Positions 37,904 through 48,876 of a stretch of 64,000 nucleotides of DNA are shown here, piece after piece; the stretch's first letter is position 1, and the number at the start of each line of letters is the position of its first letter. The DNA lies in assembly GCA_036346275.1 (NCBI GenBank), contig JAYEVK010000053.1, positions 62,001-126,000 on the forward strand, given 5' to 3'. The notes under the pieces were generated by a model that did no database searches, was not told where the DNA came from, and worked only from the letters and a program-made list of their open reading frames with translations. The position numbers and the translations under genes were made by a program. The stretch comes from Otatea glauca. Its lineage: Eukaryota > Streptophyta > Magnoliopsida > Poales > Poaceae.

Positions 37904-39472
37904 TTGTTATATGAGCTATATGGAATTCTCTTTGGAGCTGTAAGCTTAATTACCGGAAAAAATGTCAGACCTGCATATGGAGGAGAAGACGAACCATTTC
38001 TTAACAAAGTAGTGACACCAATATTCATAGAGATATATGCAGTCTGTCATCACTTTCTATTCAACCTTAGGTTTAACAAAACTTTGGAATTTGTAAAATG
38101 ATGGCATTTTTTACAATGAATGAAGCACTAAAGAACAAGAATGGAGTATCTGATCACTCAACATGGAGAAACTATGATGATCTCTTGAGAAGCTTTGATA
38201 TGGTGTGGACATTCCTTGTGTCGATGTTCAAGAGCTGGGGTCCCTTAATCGAATTTACAAAAATATAATTGTAGGCTCCTGATGAACAAAACGAAGAGAA
38301 TAGGGATTGCTTCTTTATTAGCCAAGCGGCTCTTACAGAGTATATAGATTACAGAATGGATGCTTTCAAATGTCTATATTAGATTTTTGATCATAGATCA
38401 GATGCCTTCAACAGCGTGGATCGACCCCTATTTATCCTGGTTGAAGAGGCGAAAGTTGTTCTCCAAAAAGGGCGTCGTGTAGCCGAGGTGTGTCTTCCCA
38501 CCAAACGGTGTCTTCTCGCCAAAGGGTGCCTTTTCCAGAGATAACTTCCGGGTGGTTATGTATATCTATCAGACAACTGTCCGTACGGAGACATGTGCGG
38601 AGATAGCCGTTTGTCCCCGACCAGTTCACTAGTCGGGGTGACTATTTCACTGGTCAACGATGACTAGTGTGAAGCAAAGTTTTGACCATCTTAACTGAAC
38701 TGGTCGGAGACCTAACCGTTCAGATAAGGATAGGCTTCGTTCAATGCATTATGAGTTTTATGTATTGCAGGCCCTTTAACAAAGTATAGTCATGAATAAT
38801 TTGAGGGCCCAAACAAATGACAGGTTTTTAATCCTCGTCACCTTGTGTTTGGCCTTCAGGTTGAGCTCTTACATTAATGGTTGGGGAGCGCATACATTTT
38901 TAGTTTCATCATTCTATCAGATCTTGGCACATTTTCTCGTTACTTGATCCAATAGTTTTTGAGGACGTCCTGATTATTTTCATAACCAATGCAGTACTTC
39001 GAGTTATTCAAGGTTGATTTGGATTTACATTATCAGTACTTCGAGCTCTATCATTCTTCCCATATTTTATTCTAGTTCTCAAAATTACATGGCTTGTTCA
39101 GCTAGACGTCCTAAAACCTTTCTTGGCATGTTTTGCATGTTAAGATATATGGTGGTTGTTGCATTGTATCTTACAAGCAATGTGATTGGGATGGCATTGT
39201 TTGTTGTTCCAGTTGTAAGCGGCTATATAGAGACATCTACTTGGCGAATTTGCAATATATTGTCCTGGTGGTGCCAGGTATTTTTTCCCCAGCTCAAAAG
39301 TAGCTCTTTTCTTTCTAAAGTTTTAGGGTTGTAGTTAAATATCGGAGAACATTTTTTGTCACAAAATTAATTCAGTGGCATACATGGTCCTGGTATTTTA
39401 TTTTCTAACATAACTTTAGTCCATTTAAAAATCTACAGCCCCAATTATATGTTGGAAGAGGAATGCAAAAAG
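37904..39472 (+). pseudogene. Callose synthase (GSL/CalS) gene fragments captured in the CACTA element
   Basis: Four plus-strand segments match callose synthase, the plasma-membrane enzyme making 1,3-beta-glucan. Near 37904-38030: YELYGILFGAVSLIT, VRPAYGGEDEPFL and VVTPI. Near 38118-38240: NKNGVSDHSTWRNYDDL, then RSFDMVWTFLV. Near 39100-39277: VVVALYLTSNVIGMALF and the STWRI...LSWW block. 39439-39472: PQLYVGRGMQK. The last two are joined by a GT-AG intron (39278-39438) in phase. The order follows the N-terminal/FKS1 region of the family; the catalytic domain is absent and material between the blocks is deleted. A stop and frame changes make it a pseudogene, though a chimeric transcript is possible. 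Confidence 0.8.
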
Positions 39473-41024
39473 GTCAAGTACCTTTACTATAGTAAAACAT
39501 GTGTATTATCATTCATGTACTTTGTCTTGACCATTTGATACGAGCTAAAATATTTCTTATGTACCTCATAGGTATACAACATTTGTCTTGACTTAAGATT
39601 TACTCCGACCATTCAAAATGCATCTCTATAGCTCATATGCAGTTTGCATTTCTGATTCATGTCCAATGGGGTTATGGTACATTAATGAGACAACATAGTC
39701 ACAACATGAGAAATTTTGTTTGTTTTTCTTATACATGTGCTTCTCAGTATTACCAATGTTCTAAAAGGTGGCTAGCTGGTAACATATCATAGACGGTTGA
39801 TGGATCTACGAATGATGGATCTTGGAGGCGGGTTGGCGGCATGCCAATCTCTACAATGAGGACACTTGAGTTCTGGCACCATGCCTACCCACACGGAGAG
39901 CAAGCTTTGATTGCATTGGACCACGTTGTAGCAGAGGCCTGCATCTTCTTCTTCCTTTGTGTAGCATGCCGTCCGTTTCAGAGTTCAAGGTGTGTTCTGG
40001 CTTCTTTCTCCTAGATTCGTTTGTTAGTTTCTCGATTGCTACAAGTTATATGCCTATGTGGATGCACACAGGTCTACTCTCCTAGATTCGTTTGTTTAGT
40101 CAGCTAAAAAACTCAGATTAGTGCTCTGGAGGAATATTTCATAGATGCTTTTTGTAGCTCAATGAGCTCTTTTCCTAAATTCAGAGCAGAGTGATCCATT
40201 CCTAAATAGATTTCTTCAGTAAGGCTCTCCATGTTAGCAGATTTTTTATGGGTTGATGACTGGACTTTAAGAGATGCTACCTAGGATCAGTGATGTCAAG
40301 GTTTGCTGACATTATGATGTGTCAATATATGGAATGAAGTTGTGCAATGTTTCCTTTCATGGTGTTCTGTATTACTAGTTCATGGAAACTTTTGTTGTCT
40401 TTTAAAGTGATATATCTACTACTGATTTGTATACGTGTATGTGCAAGCATTGCCATCTCACTATTATTGGCCCAATTAAGGCCTAAACATTGTTTTTTTT
40501 GTGCAGGGTTAACCAGATCAATATAATTAATTCAATCCGGATCCATCTATATGAGGGCGCACAAGTCTGCTCTCCCTTGATTTAGTCTTGCATCTTCAAA
40601 ATGGTACAAATCATTTGTATGCGAATACAAATGTTCATGACTTTGGCATCCCATTCATAATACAGGTGGTAATACATCTACAAACTCATAATACGTATTT
40701 TTTGGTAATTTTGTACATCAACTCTGCTTACAATTTATGCATTGTGTCGCAGCCATTTTATCAAGGCTTTATCCATTAGAGGAAAAAACATTCGGCTACG
40801 GGTAAATGATATGTGTTTTCCTTCTCCTTTTCTTTCTTGTGTTTCATTGAGTGATACAAAAATTGTTTAGTTTGTTGTTTGTGTTAAGAGCTGCGGATAG
40901 TTCATCCTCTATGTGTCTATGTCATTGTAGTTTGCTGTTTCCCTTAAGTGGAAATTAATCCTTTGACATGGAGACATGGACTCAAAACTATGGCCCAGGT
41001 GCATTTGCTTAGCAGTATGTACAC
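39473..41024 (+). other. CACTA interior, right side
   Basis: T-rich intron-like sequence with plausible acceptors (for example TTTTTTTTGTGCAG near 40505) but no peptide I recognise. It probably includes more decayed captured sequence. Confidence 0.35.
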
Positions 41025-41235
41025 ATCAAAGACGGTTGGAGCCTTCAACCGTTTGTGATAAGAGAAGTATCACAGATAGTTCTATTTAAGGACCGTCTGT
41101 GATAGTTGTATATCACAGACGGTTCTTGTGATATGTGTTTCACAGATGGTTCAAAAACCGTCTATGATGCGTCGTTATTATCACTGACACATGCATACAG
41201 ACGATTCACAAAACCGTCTGTGATAACTTTTTAGA
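41025..41235. repeat. CACTA subterminal repeats, right end
   Basis: Inverted copies of ATCACAGACGGTT and AACCGTCTGTGAT occur at least six times between the interior and the terminal TTTTTCTGTAGTAGTG. Confidence 0.85.
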
Positions 41236-41269
41236 ACCATCTGTGATGTCTTTTTCTGTAGTAGTGTCT

Positions 41270-41821
41270 ATTTTTATTTCAACTCAGACCCAACTATAGT
41301 TCAAGATATCAAATCCAAATTTGGATCCGAAAAGGCTTTTTATCCAACATAAAATTTTGAATCCTAGGATCCAAAAAGAATGATTTACCAAAATGTTCAA
41401 ATCCAACTACAATCCAAAAGAGGTTCTCCAAATAAATTTTTACACTCTCGTAACATATAAATACTACAGGTTGTGTTGTGCTACCATAAAAACAAATATG
41501 CAAGGTGCGTTTGGTAGCGTGCATCAAGGATGGCTCATATCATGCAATTTTCCCGTCACATTTGGTTGCCTGTACTAACCTCTAGGCCAAGCTGAGCTTG
41601 TATAAGATCCCTCCTAGCCTGATGGAAATGTGGGTGGTGATTCGCACGTGAGGCAGCCAGCACGATACAGACGCGTGCACCTTAGGTTCATTTGTGTCAT
41701 TCAAACAACTTCTCTTGCATTCAGCATTCTATCCGTGTTAATGCAGCTTTCCACTTAACCTGGCTCAATAGATACAACTAACCAAACAAACTAACTTAGC
41801 TTGGGCTAAGTTAGAGAGATT
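41270..41821. other. Spacer between the CACTA element and unit E
   Basis: No gene recognised. The stretch 41503-41800 has MITE-like words (GGTGCGTTTGGTA at the left, ACTAACCAAACAAAC at the right), but the inverted match is too short to call. Confidence 0.35.
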
Positions 41822-43800
41822 GTAACACCCTAAAATTTTCAGATTACTGTCTATATATTTATTTATGATTTTCTGATATTTTTTTCCTAAATTTTTAGTG
41901 TTTTATAAATGATTTTTGCTATTTTTAGATTTTAAAAAATAATTTATTTGAGAAAAATAAAACCCAAATTATGCTTAAAATAATTTTATTAAGTTTAAAA
42001 TGTCTAAAGGTATTTTTGAGAATTTTTTTCAGAATTTTTGTACTTTATTTATTATGGTCTAAAAAGCTTTTCTATTAATCCTAAAATTTAAAAAAGGAAT
42101 CCTCTCACCGATAGCCCAATGGTCATGTTCATCTTCAACCTCCGGTATTTTGCTTCTCTCCCTTCCACCATTGCCTACCAAACCGAGCTCGGAATCCCGC
42201 GATTTTCGCGACAGTTTTCTTTCCCGATCGCGTGCAACCGAACCCAAGCCTTATCTTGGCCTCCCTTATCCCCTTCATTGGCTTATCTCATGGTCCCCAC
42301 GCCATTTTCGCGAAGGTTTGTTCATTGGCCGCCGCCTCCTCGCGTCGATTTCTCCCTTATTTGAGCCCTCCCTGAGGCTATAAAAGCTAACCCCGAGACG
42401 TGGTTCCTCACTCGTTCCATTTTAGTCATCGCCAAGTTCTCCATCTTCTTTGTTTGCCTGGAACGTCGTCGAAGCTGGAGCTTCTTCCTCGTCGTCAGTG
42501 CCGTGCTCCCACCTTGTCACTTCGGCCTTGAAGCTCCTCCTTCCTCGCCGACTGCGTCATGAGGTGCGCCTTGTCTTCCTCTTCCTTTTCCCCCTCTCCA
42601 TTCGCTGGTTTCCTCTCCCCTTGCCGGATTTTGCATTCTTTTCTGGCCGATCGCTGCCTCTTCTCCAACGTGCGTGCTAGTGCACTGGTGCGCCTAGGCC
42701 CCAGCATCATGCACCGAGCGCATGGTGCACCTAGTCCCAAGCAATGGACCGAGTCCAAGAGCCTGGGAGGCCCACCCATCAGTGGCTAAGTTTTTTCAAA
42801 AAAAAATTGGCTAAAAAAATTTTATGACACAAGTATTGCGCCATAATTTTGTTTTTTCTTTAGAAAATAATTCAAAAATACGAAATTAGGACTGGCGTTA
42901 GCATTGCGGGATAAATCCGATTTTCCTTTAGAAAATAATTTAAAATTTTAGAAAAATTATTTCTCTATCATTTTTCTTTGTTTTAAATCTTCCAAAAGCC
43001 CGTTCTAACTCCATTTTTCTTTCTAAATTATGTATTATATATATTTGCTTCAAGCATTTCCTTTCTTTTGCATCTTCTAGGTATTTTTGGATATTGTTTC
43101 TAGAGTTCTGAGTTCACTTCACTTAGACTTCTGGCATGCTTTATATGGACCTCTCATCTTATGCTATAGGTTGCTATCATGCTTAATTAGTTGTTCTCTC
43201 TTCTCTCTATGTTGAGTTCCCTCATAGTCTTGCAGGTCTAGCAAGTGTTGGGCCTCCTGGGTAGACATGGTCTATGTATACTCCCTAGCTTGAGTTTGTA
43301 GAGTCAGATTTACTATGTTAGTCATATGAGGAAGATGAGAGCGAGTCTGAGCCATAGTGTACTTTTCATCTTTTCTATACTCTATAGACTACTCAATTTT
43401 TAGTTTCTCGGCTTCCTCTTCTTATTCTATGTTTCTGGTTTCAGTGCTCATTTGAAAGTTTTCTGCAGTTAATTTGAAATTAACTCAACTTGAACTAGAA
43501 TTGTGCTTAAAATTGATTCACTTGCTAAGGGAAAGTCTTGAGAAGCTTCTTCATGCATTGTATATAGACTTCATTTCCTGTTCTAAATGATCTTTGTCTA
43601 ATATGTAAATGAATCCTTATTAATGTTATGCACCTTGCTACTTTTTTGAAGATCATTGCTAGCTTAGTTATGTCTAATTTAATATTACTTCATCGTGCTA
43701 AGCTTGCTAAAAAAATTAAAATTAAAATTTAAAATTTGAGCTTTAATGAAAACTTGATGAAACTTGTAGCTTTTACTTGCTATATTTCCTCGCTAGGTGC
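41822..43800 (+). mobile_element. Long-LTR-family unit E, partial
   Basis: It begins TGTAACACCCTAAAATTTTC, like the start of unit D, is AT-rich for 250 bp, then GC-rich, and has a TATA box (GGCTATAAAAGC near 42380) followed by a CT-rich leader, the same order as D. The right limit is uncertain: no CTCACA-type end was found, and the sequence passes into the spacer of the next retroelement somewhere before about 43.9 kb. No domain-bearing ORF. Confidence 0.5.
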
Positions 43801-44835
43801 ATATGTCATGCTTTGTGAAATCTTGGATTTCTACTAGAGTCCCTAGAGCAACTTGAATGGAGCATGTTTGTTTCATACTAGAGTCCTTCTTTTGCTCATG
43901 AATCTAAGTGTTGAAAATGGAACTTATAAAAAAAAGAAAGAGAGTGAAGCCTAGTAAGCTTTTGTTGATAGCTCCTAGTCGAGAACGTGTCTCTAGGATA
44001 AACTCTCTAAATCTCATTATGTGAAAAAAAAAACATAAGGAAGAGAGTGAAGCCTAGGAGGCTTTTGTCAATAGCTCCTAGTCGAGGATGTGCTTTGCTA
44101 AGATAAGCGCTCTCCAAACCTCATGTTGTGCATTAAAATCTAAAATATGCACTCTCAAAAGATGATTGAGCATGAAGGTTCTATTATACACTTGTAGCTC
44201 CCCAAAGTGTTGACTAAGTTCAACTCTATGTTTTCCATTTACTCCATGGCATGGCTTTGCTTCTAGTTTTGGAGATTATGCTAAATGTTACTCAAGTTAA
44301 AATCATGCAAAAACAGCATAATTTCATTTTGCTTGCTAACAAGATTGTTGAAATATGCATTTGGATATGCCTTAGTCTAGCATAATATGGATTTGAGTAG
44401 TTTGGTGTCATACTTTATCCTTGTGCTCATTTGGATAATCTTCAAAGCTCTTATATGATGCATCTCATGCATACATGCCTTCTTTTATGCCTATATTGCT
44501 AAAAGGGGGAGAAATGTAAAAATGGCATCTTCAAAGGGGGAGAAATGTCAAATGCATCTTTTCTTATGATCATAGTGAAAAATTGTTCTTTTCTTTGGAT
44601 CATAAGCAAAATTGAGCTTTTGTATGATTTCTTGAGTTTTTAGAGCTTTTATGGACAACTTGTTCTTTTGTATTTCTTGTTCTAAAACTCTTCTTGCCAA
44701 CTTGGTCATGATCTTTGCTCTCTCTTATATTTAGACCAAGTGTTGGCTTTACAATCAAATTGCTTTGTTCTTTATATTTCAAACTCAAATTTGTACTTCT
44801 TTGGTGTTTGTCAATATACTCATCAAGGGGGAGAT
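43800..44835 (+). mobile_element. Noncoding 3' region of an LTR retrotransposon upstream of its LTR
   Basis: It contains two imperfect direct copies of GTGAAGCCTAG(T/G)A(G)GCTTTTGT plus ATAGCTCCTAGTCGAG (near 43945 and 44050) and several AAGGGGGAGAAATG words near 44500-44540. It ends in a polypurine-like tract AAGGGGGAGA (44825-44834). This arrangement is typical of the spacer before the 3' LTR in grass elements. No polymerase sequence is present. Confidence 0.5.
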
Positions 44836-47080
44836 TGAGAGACCATGTGGTGGTCTACCCATGTTGGTGATGAATAATTGACTATGGTTGAGCCTGTGGT
44901 GCTCAGCTTTGAGTTTGATTTGAATTTGCTTTGAATGTGAAGCATTTTGAAGTGCTGTTAGGATGAGCGGCACTACTGGTCTTAGAACGGCGGTAGTACC
45001 CAAACGGTACTACCAGCCCTTAATAGTTGGTAGTTATTTTACAGAGTGGTGTTCCTCTGGGTCGAACGTGAGAGACACTACCGGTTGTGTAAGAATGATA
45101 GTACCGGGGTTACGGTACTACTAGCCTCTAGTTGGCGGTAGTTATTTTATAGAGTGTGGAAAATGGGTTCGTGTTGAGTGGTACTACCAACCTGGGGGCC
45201 AGTAGTGTCGACTTTCCAGCGAATTTGAGATTATTGTTTACATTATGTAATGGTTATTGCATATTTTGTAAATAGTTCTATGTGACGTGTTTGCTTGTCT
45301 GTGTTGGTTACAGGACTTCGGAGCTAAGTCATGGTGAGGCGGAGGAGACCGGGACTAAGCTAGGAGAGCTGAGGTCTAGACGTTCAGGGTAATGCCGAAG
45401 ATGACTGAGGTTGAAAAGTGGTTACGAGCCGGGAAGACAATGAGTCAAAGCGTGAAGCATTGGTGATGGACATGGTAGGCAACGGCATAAACCGGGACTA
45501 GGCTTAGGGAGGAGTTGAGGTTCAAAACAGTCAAGGAAACCGGCGCTGTTATGGTGAAGCGGACAAGGACATGTGGCACACTAAGTGACTTTGGCCCGTT
45601 TGCAAGCGAGAACGGTTCGGAGGAGTCCGGACGTGTGAGAGGCTTGATAGGATGTCACTGGGGCCACATGAAAGGTGACGAAGCATGGATGATCCTTCAA
45701 GTGGAAGGAAACGACCAATCATGAGGAAAATTGGTAATTTGTCCATTACCGGAGATCGAGGCGGTTTCAAAAACCACAGCGGTGGCCTAAATGATTTTGG
45801 TCAAGCCAAAGTGGATATAGACGTAAATTCGAGCTTGTAAAGTGAATTGGGCATCATGAAGAAGGTTGCTTTGAAAAGTGTGCTTATGTGATTGTAAAAC
45901 CCATTATGTGTGTTGGGTTATCGGGTTAGCCCTTGTAAATGTAGATGGTATCCACTTGTGTGTCCATATTTTAGGGTTTGGGTTGCCTCCTCTATATAAG
46001 GAAATGTAGAAGCAGGTGAAGTACTAAGCCTAGAGAAGGATTAGGGTTTTCACAAGATTTTGGTTTTCTTATATGTGTGAATGCTCCTTAGGAGCTTTTC
46101 CCTCAAGTGAGAGGCTTTGTAAACTTTCATCTTGCTCTAAAATAAAATCAAAATTCGTGCTCAAGTTTTGCCTCTTGTTTTGATCTTTCCTCTTCTTGAG
46201 TTTTTTTTATCTTTCTTGGTGATTTCTTCTTCTCTTGATCTTATGTTGCCAAGGATGAATGATTATGGATGAATCCTTTGTGGATCATATCCCAATCATC
46301 TAGGCAAACTATCACATAATCATTAAGAGATTTATTAAGAAACCAGTTTTTGGCTTGAGAAAGAATTATTTGAGGTAGATCTTGATCTTGAACATTTGAG
46401 AGAAATTTCTTTGGTGTTCTTGTTGCTGTGACATATGGAAGGTTATCTAGGATCATCTCAGATGTCAAATCCCCACGAGCAAGCTCAGGGTGAAGTTGTG
46501 AATTTTGATTTGGTTTTGGTGCAACATTCGATCAATTTGAAAAAGGTCAGAACTTTGACGTCAATCTTTGTGATTTATGGTTGGAATAGGATCCTGACAT
46601 CCTTAGGAAGGTACATACAAAATTTCACAAGATTTAGATCACCCAATCAAAAGTTACACGGATTTTTGGTTTTGAAATCGCACTGATTTTACTGTTCATC
46701 CCGTGATTTTATTGTTCACTGGTACTATCGCCTTGGGTTGGTAAAAAAGCTCGTTAGTGGGGCTCGTTGGCTCGGTTCAAAATTATTCCAATTACACTCA
46801 TTCATGGTTAAACATTGAAATGAGTCAATTTAGAATGAAATTGGATTTTGCTCTGGCTAGGCTCGGCTCATTAGCTCGATTCTAAAAACACTTCCAAACT
46901 ATAAATAAAATGATATTAAGTGTCAATTTTGGGAAAAATAGCTCAAAAACGAGAACTTGGCTCAATTTCCACCCCTATACCGCTAATTACATGGCGGTAG
47001 TGTCGCCCCTAAGGTGAATTTCTCAGAAAAATCATTTTTCCGACCTTCTTTGATCTATAGAGGTTTTGGTTGGTTTCTTT
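44836..47080 (+). mobile_element. 3' LTR of the same element (right limit approximate)
   Basis: It starts TGAGAGACCATGTGG directly after the purine tract. It holds GGTAGTACC / GGTACTACC repeats at 44960-45200 and again near 46990, a TATA box (CTATATAAGG near 45993) and a polyadenylation-like AATAAAATC near 46142. The right end is unclear because the MULE begins near 47082. A small inserted element lies at about 46737-46978. Confidence 0.45.
46737..46978. mobile_element. Small hAT-like non-autonomous element
   Basis: The reverse complement of the right end, TAGGGGTGGAAATTGAGCC, is a common plant non-autonomous hAT-type terminus. The left end, TTGGGTTGGTAAAAAAGCTC, is an imperfect match. The interior is full of GGCTCG words. 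Possible flanking duplications (TATCGCCT / TACCGCTA) match at only five of eight bases. Confidence 0.35.
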
Positions 47081-47937
47081 AGGGAAAATTGGTAGTTGAT
47101 CATTCACCCTGCTCTGATCATCATTTCTAGTCCTTCAATTATATTTACATAATTAATACGCTGAAAAAATAAAAAATAGGCCTATGTAGCCATTTGAAAT
47201 GACGACAGAGCCTACATCACCATTTTAAATGGCAAAATGCCTATATGATGTCTATGTAGGATTTCTATCACCAATCCAATTGGCGATAGAGCTTCTATAG
47301 ACAATTCATAGCAACAGAGCTTCTATCACTACTGTCGCCAATTGAATTGCCAGAGTCTATATTTCAAAATATTAATCGAAGTGAATTTAGAAAAAAATAC
47401 ACACATCGAAATTAGCTAAGTGGCGTAGTAAGTATTCGACTGTAGTAATATATATTTTTACGAAAGTATATGATAATAGCCCTTTCGAGCGTTTTTTGCA
47501 TAACAGACTGCAACGTGGCATTTTCATGAGCTAGTAGTTATGGATTTCAACGAGTTTATTGTATACACATGTAGGGAGGTTGAGTGATATTTTTAGCTTG
47601 AACAATTTGAAGCCCGTTAACGTGCGAACTACACATAGCGTGGGGTTTGATGAGGTTCATATGTTTGCCTCACTATTCCTATGGTACAAATGGCAATATT
47701 CATGAACTATCAACCTGAACTACATCTAAGATACATTTGCGCCTTTTGAAATGGAAAACACTAGATGGATGGCAAAGAAATCAGGCTTGAGATTATACAT
47801 CCTATGCATTATGGTCCATTAGTGCCTTTCCCTTGGAGAGCGTAATGTGGCGGGCCTTCGCCTTCTTCTAATTACTCCCATGGCAATCCACTCAACACTC
47901 GTCTTCTGGGTCCACCTTAGGCTTGTCCTAATCCAAC

Positions 47938-48483
47938 ATAACATCACCTTGACCAGCGACCTTGGGGACCATCAGTGCCTTTCCCTGGTCTTCTGCCCAC
48001 TCAGCCTTTGCCTTGTCCTCCAAGGTGTAAGGTTTCCAACGAGTGAAGATCTGGAGCATTTTAGCGTAGTTGAGCATGTATTTTTTCTTGATGAATGTCA
48101 TGTCATACTTCTCGGGCCCATCAATCCACTGGAAGAATTAACATTTCTCTGTATACTGGGAATATGTGCATATGATGTTAGTGATACGAAAAAATGTGAA
48201 ATGTAATGTGAAATATCAACACACAATAATCACTTATGCAGATATGCGAGCACGTGTAGTGCACCTGAGTAGCATTGTCCGGGTGTTTGGACTAAATGAT
48301 CCACACGAGATTTGCACAGTCACACTGCGGGCGAGGAAACTCTGGTGGTACAAGTGCATCCTTGCAAGAATTATCATGGTAGGTTTTCGCCTTTTTGGCA
48401 ACCCGCTTATGCTTACAAAGCATCTCCGCGTAGTCTGACATCCCTAACATTGACGGAGTTCCCTCTACCTCTCGCCTTTTCAC
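47938..48483 (-). pseudogene. GRF-type zinc-finger-like ORF in the MULE, with in-frame stop
   Basis: The minus strand reads from 48483 through MSDYAEMLCKHKRVAKKAK and PRPQCDCANLVWII, meets a stop, and continues SKHPDNATQVHYTC. After an intron-like gap a further frame gives FFQWIDGPEKYDMTFIK, then AKAEWAEDQGKALM, stopping at 47938. The order CxC...HP...YxC...FFQWIDGPEKYD is that of GRF-type zinc-finger ORFs common in grass transposon regions. It is not functional as it stands. Confidence 0.6.
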
Positions 48484-48876
48484 TCATTTCAAGAAATCGG
48501 TCGAGCAGCGTGTTGCCGTGGTGGTGGTGGAGACTGGCCTATTTTTATAGCCGGTTGTTGTGTAGTGGTAGTGAATGGAAGTGTAGTGAAGTCCATGGGA
48601 AGGGATCAATGGCTATAGGAAAGGTCTGGGAGATGTCCAATCATTGGGTTAAGGCGATGTGAGTTGACAAGTCATTGAGAAAAGCTAATGCGTGTTGTCC
48701 GGTCATTGACTAAAGCTGGTGTGTGTGGCCAAGTAATTGAGAAAAGCTGGCACGTGTCATCGAGTCATTGAGAAAAGCAACCGTGTGCGGTCAAGTTACT
48801 AAGAAAAGCCGATGCGTACGGTTAAGTCACTGAGAATACCATCAGAAGATGAATTATGTGACAAATATCGATGGAG

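Larger units (their letters stand above)
15050..41266. mobile_element. CACTA (En/Spm) element carrying gene fragments, expanded by nested LTR insertions
   Basis: The left end CGCTACTACAAAAAAAAC (second base changed from CACTA) and the reverse complement of the right end, CACTACTACAGAAAAAGAC, match each other. Both ends are flanked by the 3-bp duplication TCT (15047-15049 and 41267-41269), the size CACTA elements make. Both ends carry subterminal arrays of TCACAGACGG / CCGTCTGTGA (15120-15345 and 41025-41235). Without the nested unit D and the Copia-type solo LTR, about 5.0 kb remains. I found no transposase, so it looks non-autonomous. It carries callose synthase exons and a tRNA-like sequence. 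Confidence 0.75.

Noticed and set aside
38276..38760. Possible separate insertion among the callose synthase fragments, with GACCAGT...ACTGGTC words
   Set aside because: Local palindromes were seen but no ends or duplication could be defined.
41503..41800. Possible MITE with GGTGCGTTTGGTA and ACCAAACAAAC ends
   Set aside because: The inverted match is only about 8 bp and no target duplication was found.
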